Shown here: piece by piece, positions 37,001-47,894 of the stretch
How positions within the stretch are numbered: position 1 is the first letter of the stretch
Layout: each line of letters opens with the position of its first letter
Assembly: GCA_018806985.1 (NCBI GenBank)
Contig: JADANN010000457.1
Span: forward strand, 806,001-870,000
Length of the DNA stretch: 64,000 bases
From: Angiostrongylus vasorum
Lineage: Eukaryota > Nematoda > Chromadorea > Rhabditida > Metastrongylidae
Direction of reading: 5' to 3'
Program-made: the position numbers and the translations under genes
Notes under the pieces: generated by a model
Databases searched by the model: none
Told to the model about the DNA's origin: nothing
Seen by the model: only the letters and a program-made list of their open reading frames with translations

Positions 37001-40000
37001 ATGATGAACACCAAAACCAAATCGAAAAAACTCGAAAAGCTTATGGTTTCGAGAAGCTTGAACCGATTTTTCTAATTTTGTATAGTCTTTAGTACCAGCT
37101 GACTTTGGAACGAAGAGCTCTAAATGACCCAGCTGTGCTGCCCGCTCGCGGAATGCTTGTGCCAAAGCTGCTGTTGCGTTTCGAGCATGTACGAAAACAA
37201 GGACTTGATGTCCTTTCTTCACGAAACCAATAACTTCTTCATAACAGACTTCATTCATTGTTTCCTGCACCTCTCGCACACCGCCAACCTTCTTAATCCC
37301 AACAAATTTCTGTGAAAGAGGAACTGGTCGAAATCGCCCATCAAAATAGAACAGCCCTTTGTAGGGATTCACACGTAAGAATCGAGCAACATCGACATAA
37401 TTAGGCAATGTCGCCGACAGACCGATTATACGAATAGCAGTTTGCGACATTTCTACCTGTCTCAGCGTTCGAGCTACAATAGTCTCAATAACTGGACCAC
37501 GATCATCATGCAACAAATGGACCTCGTCGATGATTAATAGCTTCACAAGCGAAGTTAACGAGCTGTCACCAGTTCCCTTTCTCGTCACAACGTCCCATTT
37601 TTCAGGTGTTAAAACAAGCATCTGCGTTTCAGCGATTTCTCTTTTGGAAAGTGTTGTATCTCCAGTCAACTCACGAACTTGAAGACCAAGAGGAGTCAAC
37701 CGCTTACCGAAGCTTGATGTCATTTCAGTAGCAAGTGCTTTCATTGGAGCAATATAGATGATCTTGAAATCGTGCTTCGCAATATCACCATGAGACATTC
37801 GGTGCTCATGAACAATGTTCAAAATAGTTAACATTGCAATGTTCGTTTTACCGGCTCCAGTGGGAGCGCAAATAAGGAGATTCTCTTTCGTTTTATACGC
37901 TTGTTCGAACACGATGGATTGGATAACATTTAGCTTCTCGAATCCTTGAAAACCAAGTTGACCTAGCTATAAAAAGCGTCACGTTAAACACTAATAACAG
38001 AAGCGGTGCATTTGAGAGAAAAACACCCTCACATCATCCATATCCTTGATAAAAACGTGATGAATATCACCCAAGGAACCTCTATTCATTGGTGGAACTT
38101 CAATATGTTCATGAGTTCGAAAAGATTTCCTTTCTGAGCCCTCGGGCAAGACATACTGTAATGATAGGGTAGTGAAAACATACAGTTCTAAACTGAAAGA
38201 ACTTTATCCAATACCGTGAAAAGTGCAAACCTTCGTCCCATTGATTGTGACAGTTTCACAGTTGTTAGCAGTGCAGGAATCGAACACAAATGGATAAATA
38301 TCACGAGGACGAGCTACACTTTTCAAAGCAGGGTTCCATTTTAACTGGTCCATCTCAAGTTGTCTAAAAATTTGACAATTTTGAGATAGGAAAAAAGAGT
38401 ACACACTTAAATGGCAAACATCTACGTCCAATTCTTGATAAGATTTTTTTTAATAAAACGTAGTAACAGAAGAACGAATAGTGGCAAGGAAATAAAAAGC
38501 AAAAAAAAACGGAAAGAAAGCTTTTATGATTAGATGTGTGAAAAAAGACGAAAAATTAGCGTATGTTTTAGAAGATCTACACTTTCCACATATGCATAGT
38601 GTCGTCTGAGAGCTCCATTCAGATTTTACACACTCGTAAAGTGAAGAAAGTAGTTAAAGTTCGAGCAAGTAGGTAACCGAGACGAAAAAAACATCGTTTA
38701 CTAAACACCGTTTGTGAAACTGAAATAGAACTGCTCTTCGGGGAACGCGATCGTAGAGGAAGCGACAAAATTGAACTTATCGTCAACAGAAGATTGCTCA
38801 TACAGTATATATTTCTTGACATCGTCATACCGTCGCAATAATATCGCCACATGGAAGCGAAGCACTTAACTACCCAAGTTTGAGGCACGTTCGAAAACTA
38901 TCATAAAATAGACTCTAATTTTTTAGCTGCGTTTCAGGAAGATATCGCTACTGATAACACCAACAAGAGATACGTCCAGCTGGCTAGAGATCTTCACGAC
39001 AGTGCTAAAAGATTAAACGTTTGAAAGTCGCACAAGCTTCAGGCAACCATTATTCTTTCTCAACTTGAAAAGCTCATGGAAACAATAAGATGACCCGAAT
39101 ACCATGAGTGTGCAAGATAACGCTATGTTAACTTTCATCGACTTAAAGAAGGCCTTTTTAAAGTTTTGAACGGGAAGCGGTCAAAACTTGTGTAAAATGA
39201 GGTTATCCTCATTCAACAAACAGCCGTCATAGACTTTAGAACAACTTCACAACAAAAATAACGTTATCATCGACGTACCGAGAGTTCTGTAACAAAACGA
39301 CACCAATTCGCGAAAATTCAACGCAACTCTCGAAGACATCATACTAAAGACGGGACGATAAGTTAAAGTCGATGACCGGCATATATACGATCTTCGTTCT
39401 GCTGCATTGTTCTCATAGCTCTCATCATTTTGCATATCAAGCCTTAGTCAAGCGGAAATAATGTTCGCCTAAATTTGCGGAAAAAATGGCGATTACTAAA
39501 CCTAAAAGAATGCTATGTAAACAAAAAACTGGATTTGTTCTTCGTAGTAATCTACCTAAAAAATTTTGCTTCAGCTGTGTAACTCCTGATCAAAAAACTT
39601 AACATTGTAAAAAATAGCGAATGCTGTCCGATTTCGATAACGGCTGTGGAAAGATCGGTCTTCTACAGTACTTTAAAAAACTGAAAAAAAAGGTTTTTTT
39701 ATGGCCCAACCACGCCCAACTAAGTGAATATTTTCAAAAGTTACAGCTATTTTTTTATCTGGGTTAAGAAATCGATATGATGAACGACACACATACAAAG
39801 CCGAGGGAAAAAAAAACGGGAGTGTTGTTGAGCTCATAAAAACATCGATTCCACAAAAAAAGACGGAGTATATTAGCAACTTTCATCTGAGCAACATCTT
39901 TGACTGTGAGGTCCTTCCTGCCTGAACTATGCCATGGAAACTTTGCTACTACGTAAGAAAAATTAACGGATAACCAGCGTTATGGAACGTGTTATAGAAA

Positions 40001-43000
40001 AAGTTGACGCTATCACTAACCGGTATAATGCGATATGAAATGCACAGTTAAAGGTATGTTATTGCATCGCATAAGCCACATTGGGAATCAAAAGGAGAAT
40101 GAAGAAAGTCAAAAGCGCACATACCTCATTCGAAGAATTTCCTGTTGTGCCAACTCCAGTTCCAACTTCTCTTCATTACCGAAAGCATGCTGGATGCTAA
40201 AACAAGCCGGTCAACACATGATCAGAAATGATGTTAAATTCAATAAGAAATATTCAAAATATGCACCTTCATGAGAGTTCCATCATTACAAGTTAAATCT
40301 GTATCTAAACGCTTGTGTTTCACATTAAACCTCAGGATTTTCGCGTTTTGACCCTGCATTTTATCTAATTTTTTAAGCTTTAAAGTTTTTACACCAATCT
40401 CGTCTCACCTTAATCACATAGATAAAAAATTTTTTTAGGGTTAAATGCATTTTCATCAATTTCTCGGAATAAATCCGTATGATATCGTCTATTTTCTTCT
40501 ATGTGCAGAAAAGCGGAAGAAATGCTGCAGTACCTGCTGATATACCGATGTTTCATTTAAATATAGCTCACTCAGTTAGAGAATGAAACCACTCATCACT
40601 GGAAATATGAACCTAAATGCCACAGAAAACGAAAGTCGTAAAATGGTCAAGCATAACCGCAACGCTATACCACTCAACGCAGTTGAAAGATGCTTGACAT
40701 CTAAAAATGGTTTCTTCAACCGATAAAATGTTCAATATTTCCATGCGAAAGCTCACTTAAAACCAAATCAGTGCCGTGAATCAGCAACGTCCTTTTTAAA
40801 GAAGCAACGAAACGACATATGCCAACAAAAATGAAAACACTCGTTTTTTTCTGAAAAGATCGCGTTAAAAAGTATCGGTGGTGCGGATTTTATCATAGAA
40901 AACTAGTCATTATCACGTCGTCTCATAGGAGATTCTGAAATTTTGTATGGTCATCTTTCATCTTTAACACCGGCATTAGAAAAAGTCAGTATTATCAAAT
41001 ACTTCTTGGCAAACTGTGCTGCTGATAAAGTAAGGAACAACAAAACGAACAACAATACAACCAAATCCGATTGCACCACGCCATTTGAAAATGCATGCTA
41101 CCAGCAGAAGATTCTTTTAGGAAAACCTGCAACGCTACAACCAGAATACGTTTCTTTGTAGCCAACGAGAAATCATCAAATTAATATAAGACAAGTGAGA
41201 AATTCTCAGATTTAAAATAATAACGCATAACGCATTTGACGTTTATCGATCCCTTAGGGAAGCGCCATGCACTCAACTCCATTTAAGCATTGTAGAGGTG
41301 ACGAAGTTCTTAGTTTTGACCGGAAGTTTAGATATCAAAACTTTTCACCATGATGTGGAATTAACAACGAAAACGTTCTACACCAACCTTTTCCGTTCCA
41401 CAATCCCCGCCTCGAACTCTAATATCCCCACTGGAAAAAAACCACCTGGAATTCTTCCGTTGAAGGTTCGAGTTGAGACAGAAAGCATGGAAATAGGCCA
41501 AAGATCCAGGACCCGATAATATTACCATCGATTTCCTTAAAGCTGGAAGCCAGAATTTACATGTACTTCTCGCAACCATATGACAGCCTAGCTTTAAAAG
41601 GAAAAAGAAACCCAGACCAGTTAAGCACGTTGCGCACGGTCATCCTGCACAAGAAAGGTGATCGAAAGGATCTCCGTAACTATCGCCCGATATGCTTGTT
41701 GAGTCTACTCTACAAGCTCTTCACGAAGATTATCATGTCGCACATATCAAGGACATTGGATGACGTTCAACTAGTCCAGAAACCAGGATTTCGACAAGGA
41801 TTTTGCTGCGTTGACTACATCCAAACCATGTCCAGGGTCATCGAAGTCTGTCGATAATACCACTTGCCTCTAGACCTAAGCTTTCTCGACTATGAAAAAG
41901 CGTTTGACAGTGTCGAAACGAATGTAATCCTATCAGCGCTCGTCGACCAAAGAGTGGACCCGTCCTACATAAGAACTCTGTCCGACTGTTATCGCAATTG
42001 CACTACGAAAATACAGCTTTTCCGTCGACCTCTTACCATACCCATAGGAAAAGGGGTTCGACAGGGGACACAATATCGCCAAAGCTGTTCAGTGCTGCAC
42101 TGCAGTGGATAATGAAGTCACTCGATTGGGATGAGAAAGGCATACGTATTGGTGGAAAATTCCTATCAAACCTTCGTTTCTCCGACGGCATCGTCACCTT
42201 CTCAAGAAGTACCAGCGAAGCAGAGATGATGATCAACGAGCTCAACGAAGCGGGGAAAAGCATTGGACTGCGCACAAATCGAAAGAAGACCCAGTTCATG
42301 AAAAACCCATGGTGCGAAGGCGAAAAAAAATTGAACTGGATGACTCTCATTGCAGAGACCACCTCGCACGTATACCTTGTGCGATCAATGAACTTGGAAA
42401 ACAACATGAAGGAAGAACTAGAGAGAAGAAGTGAAGCAGCTTGGGCCGCATTCCGGCCTCTCAAAGAAGCCACCGACCAGCTCAAGGATCCGACAATCCG
42501 CGCTCACCTTTTCGATTCTATACAGTCCTCCCAGCTCTATGTTATGCTGCAGAGACGTGGGTTGATACTTCAACCACGTCAAAAATACCTCGCATGACCC
42601 ACAGAGCGCTTGAGCGATGTCTTTTGAAATATAACCAGCACTCCCAATAATTAGCCAGCATGCGAAGCTCTGATCTTCGAAATCTGTCACATCTTCGAGA
42701 TCCAGGAGAATATACATCGATAGCGAAACATAGATGGGTCGGACACATAATGAGAAGAACAGCTGACAAATGGACGAAAAGAAATTTGGAGTGGACTCCA
42801 CGAGAATGTAGATGTCCCCTAGGATGGCCACTTACACGTTGGGCGGACGTGTTCGTAAACAACCTTAATCAGATGTACCCCCACCTGCAGTTATTTTACA
42901 GATCACGGTATGAGACTCGCACGCGCCACCTGCTCGAATAAAACCATCACCAATGACGACGACTGCAAACGAAAGAAACGAATGGCAAATATGCTGGGGT

Positions 43001-46000
43001 CCGCACAACTCTTAAGACGAACCATGCAAGTATCTAAGTAAGATTTTGACAATGCAATTTTGCTTCTAAAATAAATTTAGAGCCCTACCCATGTTCAAAT
43101 TCAGTATTTTTATTCTCCTAAACAAATGTGGTAGCAACTTATCGACCTAGAATGGACAGCTTAGTTTGCCTTAGCTTCCCTGGGCACGGACTCAATTATG
43201 TGTATATTGGGAATTGACCTATGACCAGTGACCATTGGACTACATGCACTCCGTAAAACGATATGTGGAATAAATTATATTTCAGCCAATAAAATGCCTC
43301 AAATTTACGTAATAAGATAGAACTGAACGGTTCACCTTAAACATGTAGGCAAATAAATTAATGGTTTAAAATGCATCGCTATAAACGTAAAATTCGCAAA
43401 GCTAACCGTATCAACTCCTTTTTAACGCGTTTTTGCTCTTTTCGAATAATCCGTCGCATGTCAGCTTCATCCTTCGTTTGAATTACCACTTGCTGACAAT
43501 AGAGCGGACCATCATTCCGAAGTGAACCCGACTGCAAAAGAACATTAATACAGGTAGTGAAGAAATAAGTGAACTACTAATAACGCGTAACAGTCATGAG
43601 GAAGGAAGCAACGAAACAATGAATAACGGAGATATTTGCAAAACTCCGGACCGCTGGTGTCTGCGGTGGGGAACGAACGCGTTATTACCTTTCCCGGGGC
43701 TAAGGCGTTCACCATCACACCATAGGAGTCCTTCGTTGCGCCTTTATCTCAGCCGTACTGTTGAGTTATATTGTAAATATCGTATATCCCAGCATCATTA
43801 TGGTTACATTTCACATAACACTATGCCGCCAAGAATAGGCAGTAAATAAAAAGTACTACAATAAAGGCCGTACGTGATTGTGTAGCAGAATGAAAATCGT
43901 TGTTAACCCATAACACTTCGTTGTGCAATGCATCGGATCACAATGTGTCATCGTCAGATGATAGCAAACTCTATCGCTAGACAACGCATTACTGTTCATT
44001 TGAGTAGCCCTTACTCAGTTTACGAAAGTCTACAGAGTTTAGTCTTCGTAGGCCAGACAAAAGCGCCATTTATACAAGCTATAATGATGATACATGGCGG
44101 CGAAGAAAACGCTCTAAAGATAATATCCCGTTTTTGACCGTATGCTAACAACACCAAATTATGGCTAGAAAAAAAAGACTTATTTCAATTGTGCTTCGCC
44201 CCTGACTATGACTAAATCTTGCAGAAATGATGCTTACGAATAGCGAATTCAGTTCTCATGTACGAAGAAAGTCTCATTTATGCGCACGTTATGCTATAAT
44301 GTCAAAGTGAACAACAACCTGAAATAAGAGGTTAACCAGACGCATCACTGCATTTGTGGACAACTGCGGTCTAAGAGTTGTAACAAATTGTACTCTACTT
44401 TGTCCTCGTATTGTTCTTAACCATGTCCTCTAACGACAATAAAACTATTGCCTATTGTCTAGAAACCAACGATTCCGTAACCACCATGAAATCATGCTTC
44501 AACTTACGTTGCAACCGCGCAAGCTTCTCCGTGGCGCGCTATGTGTTAAGGGCCAATTTTAACACCAAACACTTCAAATCAGCGACTAGGTTTTCATATC
44601 TATCAATTATCACCCAAAATGGTGCTTCCACTACGCTGTGACAAAAAAAGACAAACCTTTTTCTGATGCATATTTCGATAGTTTAGATGCACGAAGCCGT
44701 ACAGATGTCAATTCATCAAGAAGTTGAGGACGGCATTCCAGAATTTTGCAAACCATTTCAAACTGCTCGAAACCGAGAAGATCAATCAACTACAATGGAA
44801 GTTACAATAGTCCTGCTCATTTAGAAGACACCTTGAACTCATAATTGTCATCAAACGTATGTGAAGTTAATCCTTACTGAATAGATAATTTATGAAGGCT
44901 TACTCACCTCGGTTTGAAGTTCATCACTGGTCTTCTCAGATGAAAGCAAACCGAACAAATGTTTTGACAACGTTTCATGATTTTCTGGGAACAGTGCACT
45001 CAATGAGTCCACAACATCGATGTACTTCAAAACATTGCCACTTGAAGATGATGATGGCTTAAATAAGACCTCGGAAACAAATGACGAGACATCGCCTATG
45101 AATTCAGGCCATACTGCACATAAACGTCCATAAATTTACAGAGTGTTTGATGAGTGCTTAACGAAACTTAAGAGGGACAATCCTATGGCATATACCTAAA
45201 CTAGATGAAGAACTAGCATTAAGGCAACGAACAGAAAACCTAGAAATAATGTAGTACAAAAGAACATGTCATCTATACCTGGTGAGCTTCTAGAATACCC
45301 CGGCGAGCAACTGTGTCGAGTTGAGAACGTGCGTCACCGTTTATGGGAAATGTTTCGCATTCAACTTCAGCATTAATCCACTGGATTTCGTTAGGGATAT
45401 ATGTCCTGGAGAAATAAGAAAACATGATGATCATAATCAGAGAAAGTGGTCTTTTCCTATATCTTCGATGATGAAGCCTGGTGTTAGAAGATGCAATGTT
45501 TTGTACTGAACATTACCACCATCTCTGAACAAATATCACCTGAAATGTAAAAAAAAAGAGCCTGTCGAGAGGTCTCGCTGTTTTACGTTTAGATATTCCA
45601 TTAACATGTTATGCAAACTAAAGGTTTTTTAAAATAAAGAAAGACTTTCATGTACGCAGATAGCTCACGAGACTATGCAAGAAAAAAAACCGTGGCTCGT
45701 ATACCATTTGTCGATAGAAACTACTAGAGAGACATTTAGCATTTTCTCTGTTCGGTTATGGAGGTGTTTTGCTGGGCAGATTGCGGTCAACTTGACCTTT
45801 CTAGGTTCTGAGGAGGGCGAAATCCGCCGAAACGTCACCTTGCACGCAAATAAAGAAATAAAATGACATCTCGTGTTTGTTTAGCAAGAATATAAACAAT
45901 TCCCAGTTTGTAAGCGTAAAATCACTAGCTTGGAAAGTGTGTGGGCTTGTAGAGGAAACGACATTATTGGTGGCATAGAAGACAAAGGTATAGGAGGAAG

Positions 46001-47878
46001 TCTGTGTCTCCGCAGAAAATGACCCATTCAAAAGGCTGATTAATACAAAAAGGAAAATCATGTGCGTCATCAACTGCAGACAGTGTTTTGATAATTAGAG
46101 TATTTTAACTTGACAGACTTGTAGAAGAAACTTCGCAGGGTTGCCCTAATGATGTTTGTGACTTCTCCAAACTGCTTGTACAATTTGAAACCTGTTCAAA
46201 GCCGAATTTTCAAAAAAGGATGAAACGAGACCCGAATTTATTAAACTTTTTGAAGGAGCCGGGGCACCTGCAAACTTCAGTGATACAATAACGAACTTTA
46301 TCGTGGCCCATTGTACGAAACCTTTCCTGTTCGGAGCTTTCAAATCCTGCCAACAAAGAAAAAAGTGCAGAGAAGACTGGAAATGAGAATTTATGAGGAC
46401 ATGACAACTTGTTTCTTACTGACAAAGATGGCTAGATTCTAAAAACCTTCATATCAGTAAATAAAGTTTGTAGTAAGTAGAGACAATTCTGTTTAAGGTT
46501 AAAGTGTCAAATTATTATTGACTAGTCATCACCAGGTGCATCGCATAATACCCATTATGTTTTAACAAGAACTCCAAATTAAAAAGATGGACTGAATATT
46601 TTTAATGTTTATTAACAAAACTAATGGCGCGTGTGGCGCAGTGGTCGGAGGCGCCCTGCAATAACATGGGATCAATCCCCGAGCACCAAGTCCACGAAGC
46701 CCTCCATTCCCACGGTGTCGGCAAATTGGCACCACACTTGTATGGGAGGATAGCAGCACTAGCTCGATATATCGGTAGGCCACTGCTAGTCACTGCATAG
46801 GCCAAATATGGATTCAGTCACCTCCAATAATGATTAATAAGTCGGATGCATGACACATCCCTCAGGGGATTGATCAACGCCGAGAGCTTTATTTATTGTA
46901 TTCTTTTATTAAAAAAAACTTTCACAATAACTTTGGGAAAAGTACTGTGCGTTCAGTAGTTAAACTGAATCCAAGTGAAAAGCAATCCTTGATTCATAAG
47001 GAACAAGTTAATGAAACTAATACTGGAGCTGGTCTTTTTAGAGTTAAACACTTTGAAGGCTAAAATAAAATGCGAATGTAAAAAGTATGAAACACAACTC
47101 ATGTGTCAAAACAAGTAAGCAGATAAAATGCACTTTACATTACAACCAGGCAAAAATACGATCCTATAACTATAGAGGACGATAAAACAATGTGTAGGAT
47201 TTACCTCATAGCTGCCTCGTCCTCTATGCAAACGGACGTCATTTCAAGTGCTAACATTGCGGAACGGATCACTCTCGAAACCGCTTCTGACGGATCGTAC
47301 CTTGAAATATTAGCACCACCATCCACTACAACAATGTCATCCATCGGACTCATACTGGACCCAGCCATATTCCATGAAACCGCTATCGACTCATTCAACT
47401 GTTTCATCCCAACAATGGAACGGATTTGTCCAACAACTTCAGCTATAAGCTTCGTCATATCCTCGTCATAAACGTTGGGTGATGGGAACAATCCTGCCCT
47501 TGCTTGCTCACGCTCAGCATCCGTAATCGCTTCTTTTACATTTTTAAAAATATTAACAGCCATCAGTAAACGATACTGGACATGATTTAGATCTATAGCG
47601 CGCAGTATACTTTTCAGTAACTTCAGAGCAGTACACAATTCATGTTTCACTAGACGATTTTGACTCTGCATAGTGGTGATAAGGTCCAGTTGAAACCTAA
47701 ACAGCGTAAACTGGAGGTACTAGCAATCTCCAAAAGATGAGGAAACCAACAAACTTCCATGATATAATCGGAACACTATGAAATCGCACCTGCTCAGTAC
47801 ACTATCGAAATCCTCGCCTCTGCTCAGGACTTCGTTTGAGGCGGAACACTTTGTATGGAACGGAAGAAATGACTTCAT
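28073..47878 (-). CDS. ASCC3: Activating signal cointegrator 1 complex subunit 3 (ASCC3), tandem-cassette Ski2-like helicase
   Basis: This is the helicase subunit of the ASC-1 complex, known for DNA unwinding in alkylation repair and for splitting stalled ribosomes. Exons read by homology and GT-AG sites: 47790-47878, 47205-47696, 45299-45405, 44908-45113, 44657-44789, 43407-43531, 40125-40196, 38231-38363, 38033-38155, 34421-37966, 34127-34271, 33871-34003, 33643-33768, 33275-33521, 33132-33179, 30928-30999, 30754-30837, 30483-30646, 29341-29473, 28835-28978, 28073-28324. The sum is about 2190 codons; human ASCC3 has about 2200. Exon 10 (1182 codons) holds cassette 1 ([35 protein letters not shown]), the first Sec63 unit and most of cassette 2 ([18 protein letters not shown]). 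Exons 11-12 complete cassette 2 ([22 protein letters not shown]). Exons 14-21 form the second Sec63 unit, ending near [16 protein letters not shown]3 is preferred over Brr2/SNRNP200 because the segment before cassette 1 ([10 protein letters not shown]) and the C terminus match ASCC3. The exon 3 donor and the exon 5/6 join are uncertain. Confidence 0.93.
28615..28765 (+). repeat. SINE-A copy, degraded
   Basis: Carries GGAAAGGGTGGTCGTGGTTC, TTGCAAATATATCAGCATC and a tail with AATAGGTAGTAAGCAATA. It lies in an ASCC3 intron, just downstream of the exon at 28835. Confidence 0.5.
29705..30112 (-). repeat. SINE-A copy split by a SINE-B insertion
   Basis: Antisense SINE-A tail at 29707-29750 (ACCGCCTATTCTTTCTTCAT) and body/head at 30003-30110 (GTGCCTGCGGTGGGGAACGA, TTCACCATCACACCATGCG), with SINE-B between. 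All of it lies in the ASCC3 intron between the exons at 30483 and 29473. Confidence 0.65.
29752..30000 (-). repeat. SINE-B copy inside SINE-A
   Basis: Antisense SINE-B from CGCCATGCATTTCTCTCC to the head complement at ACTGCGCCACACGCGCGC. The complement gives the A box GTGGCGCAGTGG. Confidence 0.65.
30130..30215 (-). repeat. SINE-A2 fragment
   Basis: Contains GATGTGAGCAAAACTTGGA and AGCTTCGAACCCGCATTACC. It lies in an ASCC3 intron beside the split SINE-A copy. Confidence 0.4.
31100..32965 (+). mobile_element. RTE-1 retrotransposon copy E inside an ASCC3 intron, RT deleted
   Basis: Leader from about 31100, then a fairly well-kept endonuclease frame at 31613-32065 ([43 protein letters not shown]). 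The text then jumps to the linker (32200-32330) and, at 32460, to the C-terminal zone ([36 protein letters not shown]). The whole RT core is absent, a clean internal deletion of more than 1 kb. It lies antisense to ASCC3 between the exons at 33132 and 30999. Confidence 0.85.
34421..37966 (-). other. ASCC3: Large central exon of ASCC3 (helicase cassette 1, Sec63-1, start of cassette 2)
   Basis: This 3546-base exon is 1182 uninterrupted codons, with an acceptor ending ATAG at the upstream side and a CAG/GTGG donor downstream. It is far longer than the other exons (mostly 50-260 bases), which suggests intron loss or an ancestral long exon. Both ATP-binding P-loops are intact and both DExH boxes keep the catalytic acidic residues (DEVH and DEIH), so both cassettes could bind ATP. 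The sequence shows no stop or frameshift, so the locus is probably functional despite the repeat load in its introns. Confidence 0.95.
38930..40020 (+). mobile_element. Very old RTE-1 remnant inside an ASCC3 intron
   Basis: Heavily mutated RT reading frames: TFIDLKKAF near 39130, [14 protein letters not shown] near 39240, NATLEDI near 39330, SQAEIMFA near 39450, MMND near 39780 and a [12 protein letters not shown] block near 39930. Nearly every stretch is interrupted by stops, much more than in the other copies, so this is an older insertion. It lies between the exons at 40125 and 38363. Confidence 0.6.
41280..43045 (+). mobile_element. RTE-2 retrotransposon copy F inside an ASCC3 intron
   Basis: RT frames at 41561-42112 and 41998-42597 show [64 protein letters not shown] and [14 protein letters not shown], followed by the C-terminal zone (42660-42940, [16 protein letters not shown]). 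The YADD-like position reads FSDG, so the catalytic pair is lost. The 3' end at 42980-43040 carries ATGCTGGGGTCCGCACAA and AAGTATCTAAGTAAG, the segment also found at the end of SINE-C. It is antisense to ASCC3, between the exons at 43407 and 40196. Confidence 0.85.
43622..43860. repeat. SINE-A inverted pair
   Basis: Antisense body and head at 43625-43760 (TTGCAAAACTCCGGACCGC) followed by a sense tail at 43785-43855 (CCCAGCATCATTATGGTTAC, GAATAGGCAGTAAATAAAAA). It lies in the ASCC3 intron between the exons at 44657 and 43531, close to the latter. Confidence 0.65.
45801..46073 (-). CDS. Possible small secreted protein inside an ASCC3 intron (weak)
   Basis: A 90-codon frame on the same strand as ASCC3, lying between its exons 2 and 3. 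It begins with a signal-peptide-like segment ([20 protein letters not shown]), then a Ser/Thr-rich stretch without cysteines. The 3' half runs antisense through a repeat that carries a hammerhead-like motif at 45808-45836, so the real product, if any, would have to end or splice before that. No family was recognised. It could be a chance frame in AT-rich intron sequence. Confidence 0.18.
   Translation of the reverse strand: MMTHMIFLFVLISLLNGSFSAETQTSSYTFVFYATNNVVSSTSPHTFQASDFTLTNWELFIFLLNKHEMSFYFFICVQGDVSADFALLRT
45808..45836 (+). ncRNA. Hammerhead-ribozyme-like motif
   Basis: CTGAGGA (45808-45814) fits the CUGANGA core, GGCG/CGCC (45816-45819 and 45825-45828) can form stem II, GAAAC (45829-45833) follows, and GTC (45834-45836) is a permitted cleavage triplet. 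AGGT before and ACCT after could start stem I with one bulged T. Stem III would be only two base pairs, so cleavage might need a dimer, as proposed for retroelement hammerheads. It lies in the ASCC3 intron between exons 2 and 3, antisense to the gene. Confidence 0.4.
46620..46895 (+). repeat. SINE-B, best-preserved head
   Basis: A-box TGGCGCAGTGG at 46634-46644 and a B-box-like GGGATCAATCCCC at 46668-46680, then GGTGTCGGCAAATTGGCACC, ATATATCGGTAGGCCACTGC and the 3' end GATCAACGCCGAGAGCTTTA. It lies in the long ASCC3 intron between exons 2 and 3. Confidence 0.7.
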
Positions 47879-47893
47879 AACGTTCTTTATCTC
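47879..47893 (-). promoter_or_regulatory. Possible trans-splice acceptor and leader of ASCC3
   Basis: On the minus strand the sequence TTTCCCTAG ends about 14 bases before the ATG at 47878. A pyrimidine-rich AG this close to the start codon is the usual arrangement for spliced-leader addition in nematodes. The frame stays open upstream of this ATG without another methionine, which supports 47878 as the start. It could instead be the end of an ordinary 5' UTR intron. Confidence 0.4.
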
Positions 47894-47894
47894 T

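Noticed and set aside
46146..46425. Two overlapping minus-strand frames upstream of the weak secreted candidate
   Set aside because: No homology recognised and no splice-consistent join to the 45801-46073 frame.
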